Shown here piece after piece: positions 1-10,912 of a DNA stretch of 40,000 nt. The notes beneath the pieces were generated by a model. It was not told the origin of the DNA. It saw only the letters and a list, made by a program, of their open reading frames with translations, and did not search any database. Source of the DNA: Glandiceps talaboti. Taxonomy: Eukaryota > Hemichordata > Enteropneusta > Spengelidae. The stretch spans positions 22,816,675 to 22,856,674 of the forward strand of contig NC_135560.1 in the NCBI RefSeq assembly GCF_964340395.1, given 5' to 3'. Position numbers and translations under genes: made by a program. Positions within the stretch are counted from its first letter, which is position 1. Each line of letters opens with the position of its first letter.

Positions 1-1138
1 ACATTTATCGTCTGAAGTACTGTTATTGATTATAGTAGGTTGGCAGGACGAGGGAGTGAAAATGGCAGGGACCGAAAACACAAACATACCATGAGCAAGA
101 ATACATTTAGATTCAAGTGCCTGGCTGCCATATTCCTGCAAAAAGTGGATACATGTGTTTTTAGCTCATGTTTTCACGGGAGCGTGACATTTAGAGTTGC
201 TAAGTTTTCTTTGGTTTCACTCAAGAAGTCTTGCCATGAGCCATAAACGAACAACCCTCAGGAGTAAAAACGACTTAACGCATTTTTTTTCACACTCTAA
301 TTCAACTCCCAATAGTATTGAATGTGTTCATAACACGTGAGGAACTATCTTGTCAGAAATATTGTCATCATGCTCTCTCTCTAACTATAGCAAATAAAGT
401 ATCACACGTGATATTATTAAAATGCAAGATTCAAAAATTCGGTAAATAGTCAAACACTCACCGTAAATTGTGGAATTTTTTTACACAGATATGACCTAAT
501 TCATTACTCCTAAGGCCACAGTGGTCTGAGATTACATGTCACTAGTAAAGGTACCTGAGATTAAATATTAAAAGAGAAAGAGAAAGACTACACATCAAGA
601 CAGACAAGACAAAACAAGTAACAATACACGAGTAATTGATATACACAGAGTACACCACTTATCTTTTTTTCCCCGAAATCTACGAACAGGGTGTGGTTGC
701 GTAGATTTGATTAGCTCTTAATAGTATGGTACAAGGTTCTGCTGACTGTTGGTACTGCGTGCACATGTGTACTGAAGTTGGTTTCTTTCCGATATGTTGA
801 TGATAGAAAATTGTTTTTTAAGTCTATTGTGGTGTTTAAAGCAAAACCGATATCTATAGTCGTCTACCAGTGTTTCATTGTCTATATACAATATGATAAT
901 CAATCAGTTTAGCGAAAATATTGGTAAACAAATACGTGTGTAACAGATTAACAACAAACAAATCTATTTACAAACATGTACTCAATAAAGCCCACATGCA
1001 TACATACATTGAAATGTTCGGGTTTTGACCTAACATTTCTATGTCTCGCCAATATTTCCTTTGAAAAAGAATATTTATTCGAAACGTCAGATTTAACAGC
1101 TATATATACGGACTGGTTTATTAGTTCCTTATGCATTT
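1..1138. other. 3' flank, no gene seen
   Basis: AT-rich unique-looking sequence. Short open frames on both strands lack homology, splice context or composition suggesting coding. It lies downstream of the SKOR gene and could contain a distal SKOR terminal exon that I cannot recognise. Confidence 0.5.
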
Positions 1139-1172
1139 CTACATACATACATACATACATACATACATACAT
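1139..1172. repeat. (ACAT)n microsatellite
   Basis: About eight uninterrupted tetranucleotide units, directly joined to the 82-bp tandem repeat that follows. Confidence 0.95.
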
Positions 1173-1390
1173 CCATGACAGATCACTTTTGACTGGATAC
1201 ATGCAGATATAGCCCTATAAGCTATAGTAAGTCATTGCATGAAGTAATGTTCGTCCATAACAGATCATTTCTAACTGGATGCATGCAGATATAGCCCTAT
1301 AAGCTATAGTAAGTCATTGCATGAAGTAATGTACGTCCATGACAGATCATTTCTAACTGGATGCATGTAGATATAGCCCTATAAGCTATA
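1173..1390. repeat. 82-bp tandem repeat, about 2.7 copies
   Basis: Units begin at 1173, 1255 and 1337 with ccat(g/a)acagatca and contain the near-palindrome tatagccctataagctata. Copies differ at only a few bases. Confidence 0.92.
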
Positions 1391-1428
1391 CTGTTTCAAG
1401 ACATAAATGGGCGTTTGTTCAGCTCAAT

Positions 1429-1590
1429 CTCAAAACATACGCCAGAGAAATATCCAAGAACAGTTCCAAAACATACGCCAGAGAAATATCCAAGAACAGT
1501 CTCAAAACATAAGCCAGAGAAATACCAAAGAACAGTCTCAAACATAAGCCATGGAAAGATCAAAGAACAGTCTCAAGATACCATAAGCAA
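1429..1590. repeat. 36-bp minisatellite, about 4.5 copies
   Basis: Units start ctcaaaacata(c/a)gccagag and end caagaacagt, decaying toward the 3' side with a one-base loss in the fourth copy. Because 36 is a multiple of three, it creates a spurious open frame on the plus strand. Confidence 0.9.
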
Positions 1591-2281
1591 AGAAGCAAGC
1601 TTTATTTTAACCACCCGGACTGCAAACCGATGCGTATTACAGTCTTGCAGTTACATTAATAGTTTAAAGGTAAATGTATTTAGTACGGTTTCGAATTCGC
1701 CAATGTGTGGGCTAAATCAGCCAGGGGATAATAATCATAAAGAATTCATGAGTCAAAGTTTGCATGTTGTCCTTCAGATAGGAAGTTAGAGATTCATAAT
1801 TTAGCGCTCCTTGACCTCGGTATACTTACAACTTTATTTGGGTTTAAATAATGAACATATCGCCGTTTTTATCTTACCCTGACTTTTAGCTGCTGATAGA
1901 TCAAATGTATAAATTGCCAGGAAACTGTTTGCGAATATGTGAGTGTGCCTAAAGTATGGCAACTGTAAGATGTCTATAGCTGTCTACCTGTAATCGTATA
2001 TGCTGCTTATACTTATAACTAGATTAAACGGAACCTATCTCATGGGAGAACATTTCTATCTTTTAGAAATAGGAACCATATAAACTTGTGTTGTATAAAA
2101 TGTAAAAGTTAGCTGAGCAGAAAGTAGCACACTGTAATGGCGTTGCGTACTTTGGATTCGAAATGATCCATGGATATTATTGTATTGTTTTCATATATTC
2201 CCGATTATTTTCATCAAATGCTACCAATTACAACCACTAATAACCACTACAATGTTTAAAGCACCAGAATTATCTTCAGCT
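1591..2281. other. No gene or repeat seen
   Basis: AT-rich unique sequence without splice-supported open frames. Confidence 0.5.
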
Positions 2282-2477
2282 CATCCACCACTCCAGTAAC
2301 ACCAGCACCAGCACCAGCACCAGCATCAGCAACCCAGCACCACCACCACCACCACCACCAGCATCACCAACCCACCACCACCACCACCACCACCACCACC
2401 ACCACCAGCATCACCAACCCACCACCACCAGCACCACCACCACCACCAGCATCAGCAACCCAGCACCACCAGCAGCA
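2282..2477. repeat. (CAC/CAG)n trinucleotide repeat
   Basis: Interrupted CAC, CAG and CAT triplets with periodic aacccagc/aacccacc interruptions, suggesting a higher-order repeat. It is not inside a supported exon. Confidence 0.92.
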
Positions 2478-2755
2478 TGGACTATAAACGTCGTCGCCTG
2501 TCAATTGAACGACGGTCAACTACACCGGGAATTCTAAGAGTGAATACTGAACAATCGTATCTCATGTTTGACCTTCAATCCCTACCTTTGACAAAATATT
2601 GGTCTATTTGCATATGGTTTGAGTACCAGTTTGGGATGTGCCTGTACATTGCTCTTTTTCGTGTATATATCTGTTTGTATAAGTCAGGTAAATACGAACA
2701 AATCCTCCTTTTCAAACTACCACTAGTAATACAAATACATTTGAACTACTATTAA

Positions 2756-2884
2756 ACAAACACACACACAAACAAACCAACAAACCAACAAACAAACAAA
2801 CAAACAAACGAACGAACGAACGAACGAACGAACGAACGAACGAACGGAAAAACATACAGACAGGCAGACAGACAGAAAAACAAA

Positions 2885-2931
<47 letters not shown>

Positions 2932-2940
2932 ACATACATA
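2756..2940. repeat. Compound microsatellite: ACAA, ACGA, CAGA and CA blocks
   Basis: Successive blocks of caaa/aaca, then nine or so cgaa units, then caga units, then a CA run ending in acat units. Confidence 0.95.
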
Positions 2941-3157
2941 CTTCTATGTTTTCAAGTAAAAGACAAGATAACAATTATACATGTAACTGGAATTATTTTC
3001 AATGATGAATATTGCGTTCAAGTTCACTGGGTTTGTTTTGGTGTTCCATTACAGCACAGTTTCTAGCAAGTCTGCTATGAATGATTTTTACACTGTGCGT
3101 ACACAGTGACACGACTTTCTGATATATTTGGGACATCATTTAGCATTGGATACGGCA

Positions 3158-3222
3158 CCCCCTCCCCTCCCCGAAAAGGGACATTCAACACACCTCCCCC
3201 TCTTGGAAGGGGACATTCACAT
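3158..3222. repeat. Imperfect tandem duplication of a C-rich segment, about 34 bp
   Basis: Two C-rich blocks, each ending in ggggacattca or agggacattca, lie head to tail with several differences. Confidence 0.7.
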
Positions 3223-3322
3223 AAAGAAACATAGCAATATTGTCTGGGATAAACACCACAAATTTTATTGAAACAACGATAATTTACAGATTAATAGACC
3301 TTTAATTTGTTATCAAAACACC

Positions 3323-3428
3323 AACGTTAAGTAAGTCCGCCACAGGTACTGCGTGAAACAGAGTCACCCAGCTTGAACGTTAAGTAAGTCCGCCACAGGT
3401 ACTGCGTGAAACAGAGTCACCCAGCTTG
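3323..3428. repeat. Exact 53-bp tandem duplication
   Basis: The segment 3323-3375, beginning aacgttaagtaagtccgcc, is repeated without a mismatch at 3376-3428, which suggests a very recent duplication. Confidence 0.97.
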
Positions 3429-5005
3429 ACAAAAAATGCAAAATAAATTCGCTAACAACTATGCAATTACTCGGATGGACTTTGTAAAATGTTCCTGTAT
3501 ATAATAAATCGAACACTTCATACTGTTATCAACCATGACCCTGGTTATTGTATACAGAAACTACATTTATGGTGTGTAGCTGTATAGAAAAAACCACGAT
3601 AATCGATGCCTGTATTACTGTAGACGTAGACTGACCTTCTGACGTGGCGGACTACTTCTCTAGATAACAGGATTAAATGGCATTACGACAAAATACACGA
3701 ATTACTGTGCAATAATTTTATTGTGAAAATATATACAGTAATGTCCCGAACTGGGTACTCTCTCAAAACACATTTTTGTCTTTGCTTTTGGAAAAAAATG
3801 AGTTGGATACTACATGACTTTACATATTTGAGTACGTTCAAGATTTGAGTTGTATTAATAAATCCCTTTACAGCCTATTTCTAACTCAAAATCGCTCATT
3901 GTTTCCCTTTATTCCAAAATTGCCGAAACTTTGCTTTGTAACCATGGCATTTGTTTTCTGGAGAACATTTACTGTGATCATAATTTGCTTCAATTGGAGG
4001 TTCATCCGAATGGAACACATATTTTTGTTAGAAACAGTCCCTCCCTAATATCAATATGTACACCATCTGTTTATATCAAAACAAGAAAGTTACATAAACA
4101 ACGTAGACTTATATCTCGTCAATAAAACATTTCTGAAATTTGTTTTACATTGTGAATGACAACACATACTGATTTCCCCTTTTCACTTTCGAAAAACAAA
4201 ACAAAGTGCAAGTTGAAAACTATCTGGAATAATTAGAGTAAAATAAATTATAAATACATCTCACGTTTTAACGTCACATAAAAATACACCATCATATTAG
4301 ACTTTCAAACTCACAACATATACATACACGTTTTAAGTCTTTCAAACTATTGTGATAAGAAGTAAATCTAAGGAAGTTTAAAAAATTAAAATACCGTGGC
4401 CTCCCATGTTTCAGTTCAGAGCCATCTTTCATATGAAAGACGATTCAGTCACATTATTACAGGACAAACCGAACAATATCAATAAATATAAAATTACATG
4501 TTGCTAAGTATGTGAAAAGCAAGTATTAAAGGGGGTATGATCGACTTCGTGGCTTCCATATCTAGTTCTGAATCAGCCTAACAGGGCATATATCGTCAAA
4601 TTTAAAGATATCTTTCAAAATAACTACACATTGAATCTTGCATGTAAACGATTTGAAATCATTTTCACGATTCTTGTACAAGTTCGTGATTGCACTCAAA
4701 AATATATATATACCACTCTTTAAAATATTGCACTTTAAATTGGCATAAAGAAATATGTTGTTGAAAACCGCACAGACCATTCTTTCTCAAAATCAACCGC
4801 AACAAAAGAAACATAGTTTGCTTTTATTTACTGTGTCATGAAATGATAGATCACTGTTGATACGATATCCTGATTGTTAGATATGACAACGATGGTTTAC
4901 AGGGTGGGTACATCGAACAGTTACCAGTTTTTCTAGCCATGTTGAACTTTCCATGAACCCCGCATCGAAACTTCATCATGATGGTATGCATTCAGCAAAT
5001 ACCTC
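3429..5005. other. 3' flank, mostly featureless
   Basis: AT-rich sequence with only short, unsupported open frames. If the exon at 5006-5052 is real, the upper part is 3' untranslated sequence. Confidence 0.45.
4823..4828 (-). promoter_or_regulatory. Possible poly(A) signal AATAAA for the candidate terminal exon
   Basis: A perfect AATAAA on the minus strand, about 180 bp past the stop at 5006. Such hexamers are common in AT-rich DNA, so it is supportive only. Confidence 0.25.
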
Positions 5006-5052
5006 TTAGTCCGGCATTTCAAAATCAAAAAGCTGAAGCTCTTCGACTGTTC
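5006..5052 (-). CDS. Candidate alternative terminal exon of SKOR
   Basis: If the donor at 6634 is used, this is the best terminal exon I can see in the window. A long pyrimidine tract (ctctttctattttccctct) precedes an AG at 5053-5054. Joined in phase 1, the frame gives GTVEELQLFDFEMPD and then TAA at 5006-5008, for a protein of 858 residues. An AATAAA lies about 180 bp downstream (4823-4828). The peptide does not resemble the vertebrate SKOR tail (FSCKMLTPRHC-type), and no such tail was found in 1-6630, so the true distal exon could also lie outside the window. Confidence 0.35.
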
Positions 5053-5160
5053 CTTTAATAGAGGGAAAATAGAAAGAGTTGGTTTTAGTTGGTGATTAAA
5101 TGTATAGAAATCTGTACACCATAAACGATGATGAGATGTAGAATGAGAAATAGGGGAAGC

Positions 5161-5234
5161 GAGGAGAGAGAATGAGAGTGAGAGAGAGAGCGAGAGATAG
5201 ATAGAGCGAGAGAGAGAGGGGAGAGAGAGAGAGA

Positions 5235-5281
<47 letters not shown>
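5161..5281. repeat. (GA)n followed by (GT)n microsatellite
   Basis: An interrupted GA tract with GATA units switches into about 22 pure GT units. In the sense of the SKOR gene it reads (AC)n then (CT)n. Confidence 0.96.
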
Positions 5282-5284
<3 letters not shown>

Positions 5285-6335
5285 TTCAGGATTTCGGAGA
5301 GTTAAATAATGATTTTACTTTACATATTTTACGTGCAATTTCAGTGATACGTCAATTTGAACTTCTGCCTCATTTGGGATCTTTACTGTGGGCCACATTG
5401 CATCATGGGAGTTAGCAGAAATATAAATGAGATAGGTGAAACATGACTATTCCTGACTCCAAAGAGCTTATTACCTTCAGTAAAATACCATGAACCAGAA
5501 CCAATATATAGTTAAGAAACAATCCATTATTTCCTGGAGAGGGGTTCCCCTTTAATTAATTGTAAGTGTTTCCTCTGTCGGGTTAACTGAACATGTCCTT
5601 ACAATGACAATAAATTTCTAAATGTCGTTTCGCCTTTTCAACACAAATTGGCGTCCTTAATTTTTTGATATCAAAGACACGTGTTTACAAAACATTTGAT
5701 TTAGTGTGTGTTCATCGTCTAGTCTTGACAAAATAGGTATCAATAATTTATCTCATAAGTTGTATTATTTATTTCTTGTTTGAGTTTGAATATACCAAAC
5801 TGTTTCACACCATGGATGATAAATAAATTAAGTAACCGAGAATGAACAGTGAAAAACAACGCAAAAATGATTATTCACTGTTGCCAATATGTTTTCAGCC
5901 GGCTAAGACTTTAAAAGAAATATAAAAATTGCATGACAATACTTAAAGACCGTATTGCAACTTTTGTATATTTTAGCACGTATCAATGCCTGTTGGCTAT
6001 TTGAAGGAAAATGCGAAATTTGCAAACGAGGGGCAGTCATTCGATGCCACCAAAGAGGTAGACAAAGGAAGAGAATTAAATATAGAAGAGGTGTGCTGTA
6101 ACTATATACCAGAAGCTTACTTTTTCAGAGTATTAGGTTATATTGGACTTTGGTGCGGATTATGAAATGTGCAACACGAGAAGACACGGGTTCAATTTGA
6201 CTACAGCATTGAGGAACAGGTGTCAGTGGTAGTTAATAGTTAATATTATAAGATGAAAGATGAGAGTTTAACTTAAGACGGAGAAAGGATAGAACTTTAG
6301 AATTGTGAATTCTTAATGAACGCCATCAGTTCGTA
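5282..6335. other. Probable SKOR 3' untranslated or intronic sequence
   Basis: No coding signal seen. It is 3' UTR if exon 8 reads through to 6336, or intron if the donor at 6634 is used. Confidence 0.4.
5768..5773 (-). promoter_or_regulatory. Possible poly(A) signal AATAAA for the read-through exon 8
   Basis: A perfect AATAAA on the minus strand, about 560 bp past the stop at 6336, with more AT-rich sequence following. It is the nearest one I noticed on that side. Confidence 0.25.
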
Positions 6336-6709
6336 TTACTCGCACATATGAAGGGATGTAATGAAGACATACCCGTAAATTTCAAGAGATCGGGAGGAAA
6401 GTCGACTGGCCATGGCTGTTGCAGAGGGTGCTAAGTTCAGCTCTGAGCCCGTTTCATTAGTCGTTGTCTCCCCATTCATCACCAGTGGCATCATGGCTCT
6501 CCACTGTTGCGCATGCGCTGGTAGGCAGGTCGGTCCCAACATGGCAAGTCTCCAATACGATGAAAATGAACGATCCATCTCCCCTCCTTGTTGATCGACG
6601 ATAGGCTGAGGCCTTCTCTGTTGAGAGCCGATACCATCGTCCGTTTTTAGTTTTTGTTGAATTGCAAGCCGAGCTTTTCTTTCAGCATCCAGTTCGTGGC
6701 AAAGGGTGT
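6336..6709 (-). CDS. SKOR: SKOR exon 8: coiled-coil block 3, with read-through C-terminus
   Basis: The acceptor (ttcctttattttgttgatag) is strong. The first 25 residues, DTLCHELDAERKARLAIQQK and onward (819-843), match vertebrate DTLCNELDQERKARYAIQQK. The frame then stays open for about 99 more codons to TAA at 6336-6338 in a locally GC-richer stretch (about 6395-6630), giving a tail with YWRLAMLGPTCLPAHAQQW that I do not recognise. Two in-exon donors could end the exon earlier: GATG|gtatcg at 6635/6634, which would make it exactly 75 bp and phase 1 like exons 6 and 7, and TACGG|gtatgt at 6373/6372. The first 75 bp are secure; the remainder is likely coding but unproven. Possible poly(A) signal for this end: AATAAA at 5768-5773. 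Confidence 0.8.
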
Positions 6710-9700
6710 CTATCAACAAAATAAAGGAAGAAAATAATAGTTACTCAAAAAAGAACTCTACTTGTAAAAAGTCAAACGCCTGAGACTGTAATAAGAGCTG
6801 ATCTACAAGTCCGAAGATGATTTTTAAGCATGAAAGGATCCCTCCCCTGCCCTCCAAATCAAACATTTTTCTGGTCCTCCTGCAAAAATATTTGGTTTCC
6901 TAATCCAAACCTGTTTTAATAAGTGAACGTTCGACAGTATGAACCGAACACTTTTCATGTTTTTTAGTAAAAACCTAGCAAGTGATGGACGTTGAACACG
7001 AGACGTTGTCCTGAAACCTAGAGACAGCAATGCTGACTCCAACGAAGTAGAACGATACAGCTTGTGACTTTTGAAAAACCAAGATACTAGTACACTGTTT
7101 GGTTTGCAAATACTACTATTATAAATCACAAACAAGAACGTTCGTCCAGTCTTCGCGATGATTGGATAGGCAGAAATCACATGACAAACGAATTACGGCC
7201 ACGATTACCCATAGTGACTGCTACTCGTTCTAATTGTTTGAATTGTGCGCAAATCCGTTAACCTCTCTTATTGGACTGAAGTGACCCGTGACTTTCTACT
7301 CTCCGAAGCCCATCTGTTTCTCGCTATCACTCATATTAATTAAGAGGACAGTCAAATTGTCCCCTACTTTCTCTATAGCAGTTATCAAATCATGTTTGTT
7401 GAACTAAATAAAAGTTTCAAATTTGCAGATGTCATCTTTTTGTGTAACTAGAAAAATACATGTATATACTGTATTAAAAAAAGATGAAAGAAAAAAAATC
7501 AAAAGCCGCGACTTTTTTCCAGCTTGATAAAATGTAAATCTTATCGAGGTACGAGTTATATATATATATATATAATGTGATCCATGTATTCCATGCAACG
7601 AATAAATAAAAGTAGTAAATAAAGGATATACAGTATTTATATTTTATGGTAATTTTTTTCTGTTTTATTTTTTTTACAATTACTTTTGAGGAGACGGCGT
7701 TGTAAACGACGTTTAAAGGGTTTCATATAGTCCGTCTGGTACATTCACCTCACCGTGACGTTTGACAACTACTACACGGAGCGTCTCCACTTCATTCGGT
7801 AGATGAAATTATCTAATGAAATTAGGCTGGTGTATTTGAAAGCAACGGTCTATTGTTCGCAAATAGAGCTGTACTGAGAGAGAGGAAATGTAACCGATTG
7901 CCGAGCCTTATTCACCGCTTACGAGTCATTCATCGGGAAATGACCTTTTGTGTCACGTGACCAGACGATGTCGCGTTCGCCATCTGTTCAAAAAAAACCT
8001 AGAGCTATCGTATCATTAATGGTGACAAACACCGAGACTATAATTCAGTCACGACAGAAAGAGATATATTGAAGTATATTCATTGTTAACATCCTATTTA
8101 AACAGAAAGTTTTTGGGGTCGTGATTGTTTTGCGACTCAATTAATTTGATAAGGAGAATGTGTTTTCTTAATATTTCATTTTACAATTTCTCATTGTCAC
8201 AAAAGGTGAAGGGCACGATCTTATGATACGTTTCGGAAACCGTATGGGGCATACTTAGTCCTAATGTTATAAGAATAAGATTTGTAGACAAAAAAGACAA
8301 AAAAAAACCCTGACTCGTCAACAGCTTTTCATCTATAGTACAGAATGATACAACTTCGAATTAAATAAATAGTCCGTGTTTAAAGGAAGGTGTCGGAATT
8401 AAGTTGGAAGTTTGTGATACATGGCGAATAGACGGATAAAAGTTGATGATTCGGACATACTTTATTTTGTTTTATTTCCATTCAGTAAAACATATGAAGA
8501 TTCCAGAGAACTGAACTACGGAAATTAAAGGCGACATCACGTAACACAGTAGAGGTTCAAAGAACATAAGTACAGAATATTAGAGAGTGGGGCGACAGAA
8601 AGAGACACACATACAGAGAGGGTTGTAGGTCTATGAAATATCTAAGATTACTATTAAATAGTTGAAGAAACCAACATGTACCCCTAACCCTTTACATTAT
8701 TCTTTTTGATCTGCTGTTAGGGTATCTACTTATTGTTAATTACCCGATCTTAGCCAAAGCGGAAATTTCAACTCCCCTTTCCCCCGCTATGCTATCGGCC
8801 TTCCTCCACGAGTACCATGTCTGTTTTTTTGAATAGCGTCTGATAAGCAGGAAACGCTGCTGGCGTCCTCTTCAATACTGGGTCCACGTGAAAGAGGCGG
8901 GCTGTCGTCGAAACTTTTGCGTTCAATATCAGAAAAGTGTCACATCATATCACGTGATTGCAAACTCAAAGTAAATAAACAGATATATGATTGAGAGAAA
9001 CTCTAATTGTTTCGTACTGTTTTATACTGCATTGGCGAGTTTCAGGGGAGGGGGGGGGGTTATGTTACAGCAGACATGCCTTGTGTTTCTTGTATTGAAA
9101 TAAAATTGAAAGCGAATAGTGATTATTTTCGTTCTGTGGCGGTAGACTTGTATCGAAGAGCGCCAATAACAGGAAGACAAATGACCCTTTTTGGCACTTT
9201 TACACGAACTTCTGATAATGTTCATGTTTTTTATGAACTTCGGTCCTCTCCCAGACGATTTGAGTTAATTCTATCGATGTTGACATTTGTTGTCCTAATG
9301 TATAGTTTACATGAACTTCGTGATATTGTAAGGTGTATACAGAAGTATATACATTTTATGCAGTTGTCATGTGATGTCACAAGACGAGCAAAGTAACATC
9401 TCTGGCAATGACGTGGTGGGCATTTATAAACCACGCCTTAAATTGCAAGATTTATTGAAATTGAACTATATTATATACTATTATAGGTTTTATTTTGCGA
9501 ATAGAAAAGTTGTATAAATTTCTAACTTTGGGACATTATTCTTAATTTTGAAACAAGTAAACGAACGGTACAAAAAATGAATTACGGCACTATAGTAGAT
9601 ATCATAACAATTTGTGGATTTCAGTCAAATTTGTTCACAGATACGACTCAATGATTTGAATCATTAGATTAACAGTGTCAAAGTCCTAATGATTTGAATC

Positions 9701-10865
9701 ATTGGATTAACAGTGTCACAGTCCTAATGATTTGAATCATTGGATTAACAGTGTCACAGTCCTAATGATTTGAATCATTGGATAAACAGTGTCACAGTCC
9801 TAATGATTTGAATCATTGGATTAACAGTGTCACAGTCCTAATGATTTGAATCATTGGATTAACAGTGTCACAGTCCTAATGATGTGAATCATTGGATTAA
9901 CAGTGTCACAGTCCTAATGATTTGAATCATTGGATTAACAGTGTCACAGTCCTAATGATGTGAATCATTGGATTAACAGTGTCACAGTCCTAATGATTTG
10001 AATCATTGGATTAACAGTGTCACAGTCCTAATCAACCTATTACAATATAAGCTATTACCTCACACACACCTTAAATGTCAATATACTCTTCTGACTGACA
10101 CTTACCTCGTACTATTTGCAATTGATGCGACATCTCTTCTCTAAAAGCTAATTCTCTTTTCACCTGATTTTGGAATGTATCTGTGTGAAATCAAAATATG
10201 AAAAACAAGTGAACAGATGGGTTGGTATTGGTTGTTAGTGAAATCCCCGGCATCAGTAGGCGCAGTAGTCCAAGTAATTAGGTACCCCATAGAGAACCAA
10301 CCCGCAGGACATAAGACAAATTACTAGCCTGCCTCTCAACACCGGTAATCACACGAGAAAGACGGACACAACAATACGTTTCCCAGATATTGAAGGACAG
10401 TGACCGGCTGCCTAAATGCTCTCCAATCTATTCAGTTAGCGCTGAAGTAATTACGAAACAGATCAAGTTGTAAGGAGATTTTCAAAAAACGAAACAGCAC
10501 ACATAAATCATCACCATTTCCAGAACTAGTTTATCCGGCATTGATGATTGCGTCACCTGATGCACAATTCCAGGCGTTCAGTTCCAAAACAAATAGGATA
10601 TTGTATTTTGTGTCACGATGGTGTACGTCATATTGTAGTTAGCATAGTGTATTATTTACTCCTCGTGACTTTTCAATTTAAAGACTACCTTTAACAAGCT
10701 CTGATTTTCCAACCTCGTGGGAATAAGTTTGATTATATGTACTTTGTAAGTAACATGCATGTATGTATGTATGTATGTATGTATGTATGTATGTATGTAT
10801 GTATGTATGTATGTATGTATGTATGTATGTATGTATGTATGTATGTGTGTGTGTGTGTGTGTGTA

Positions 10866-10912
<47 letters not shown>

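Noticed and set aside
8746-8759. 14-base resemblance to the U2 snRNA segment TTGGCTAAGATC on the minus strand
   Set aside because: The match does not extend to the rest of U2, so it is chance or a tiny fragment at best.
9007-9396. 129-codon plus-strand open frame
   Set aside because: No recognisable domain, no splice or promoter context, and it lies inside intron 7 of the opposite strand.
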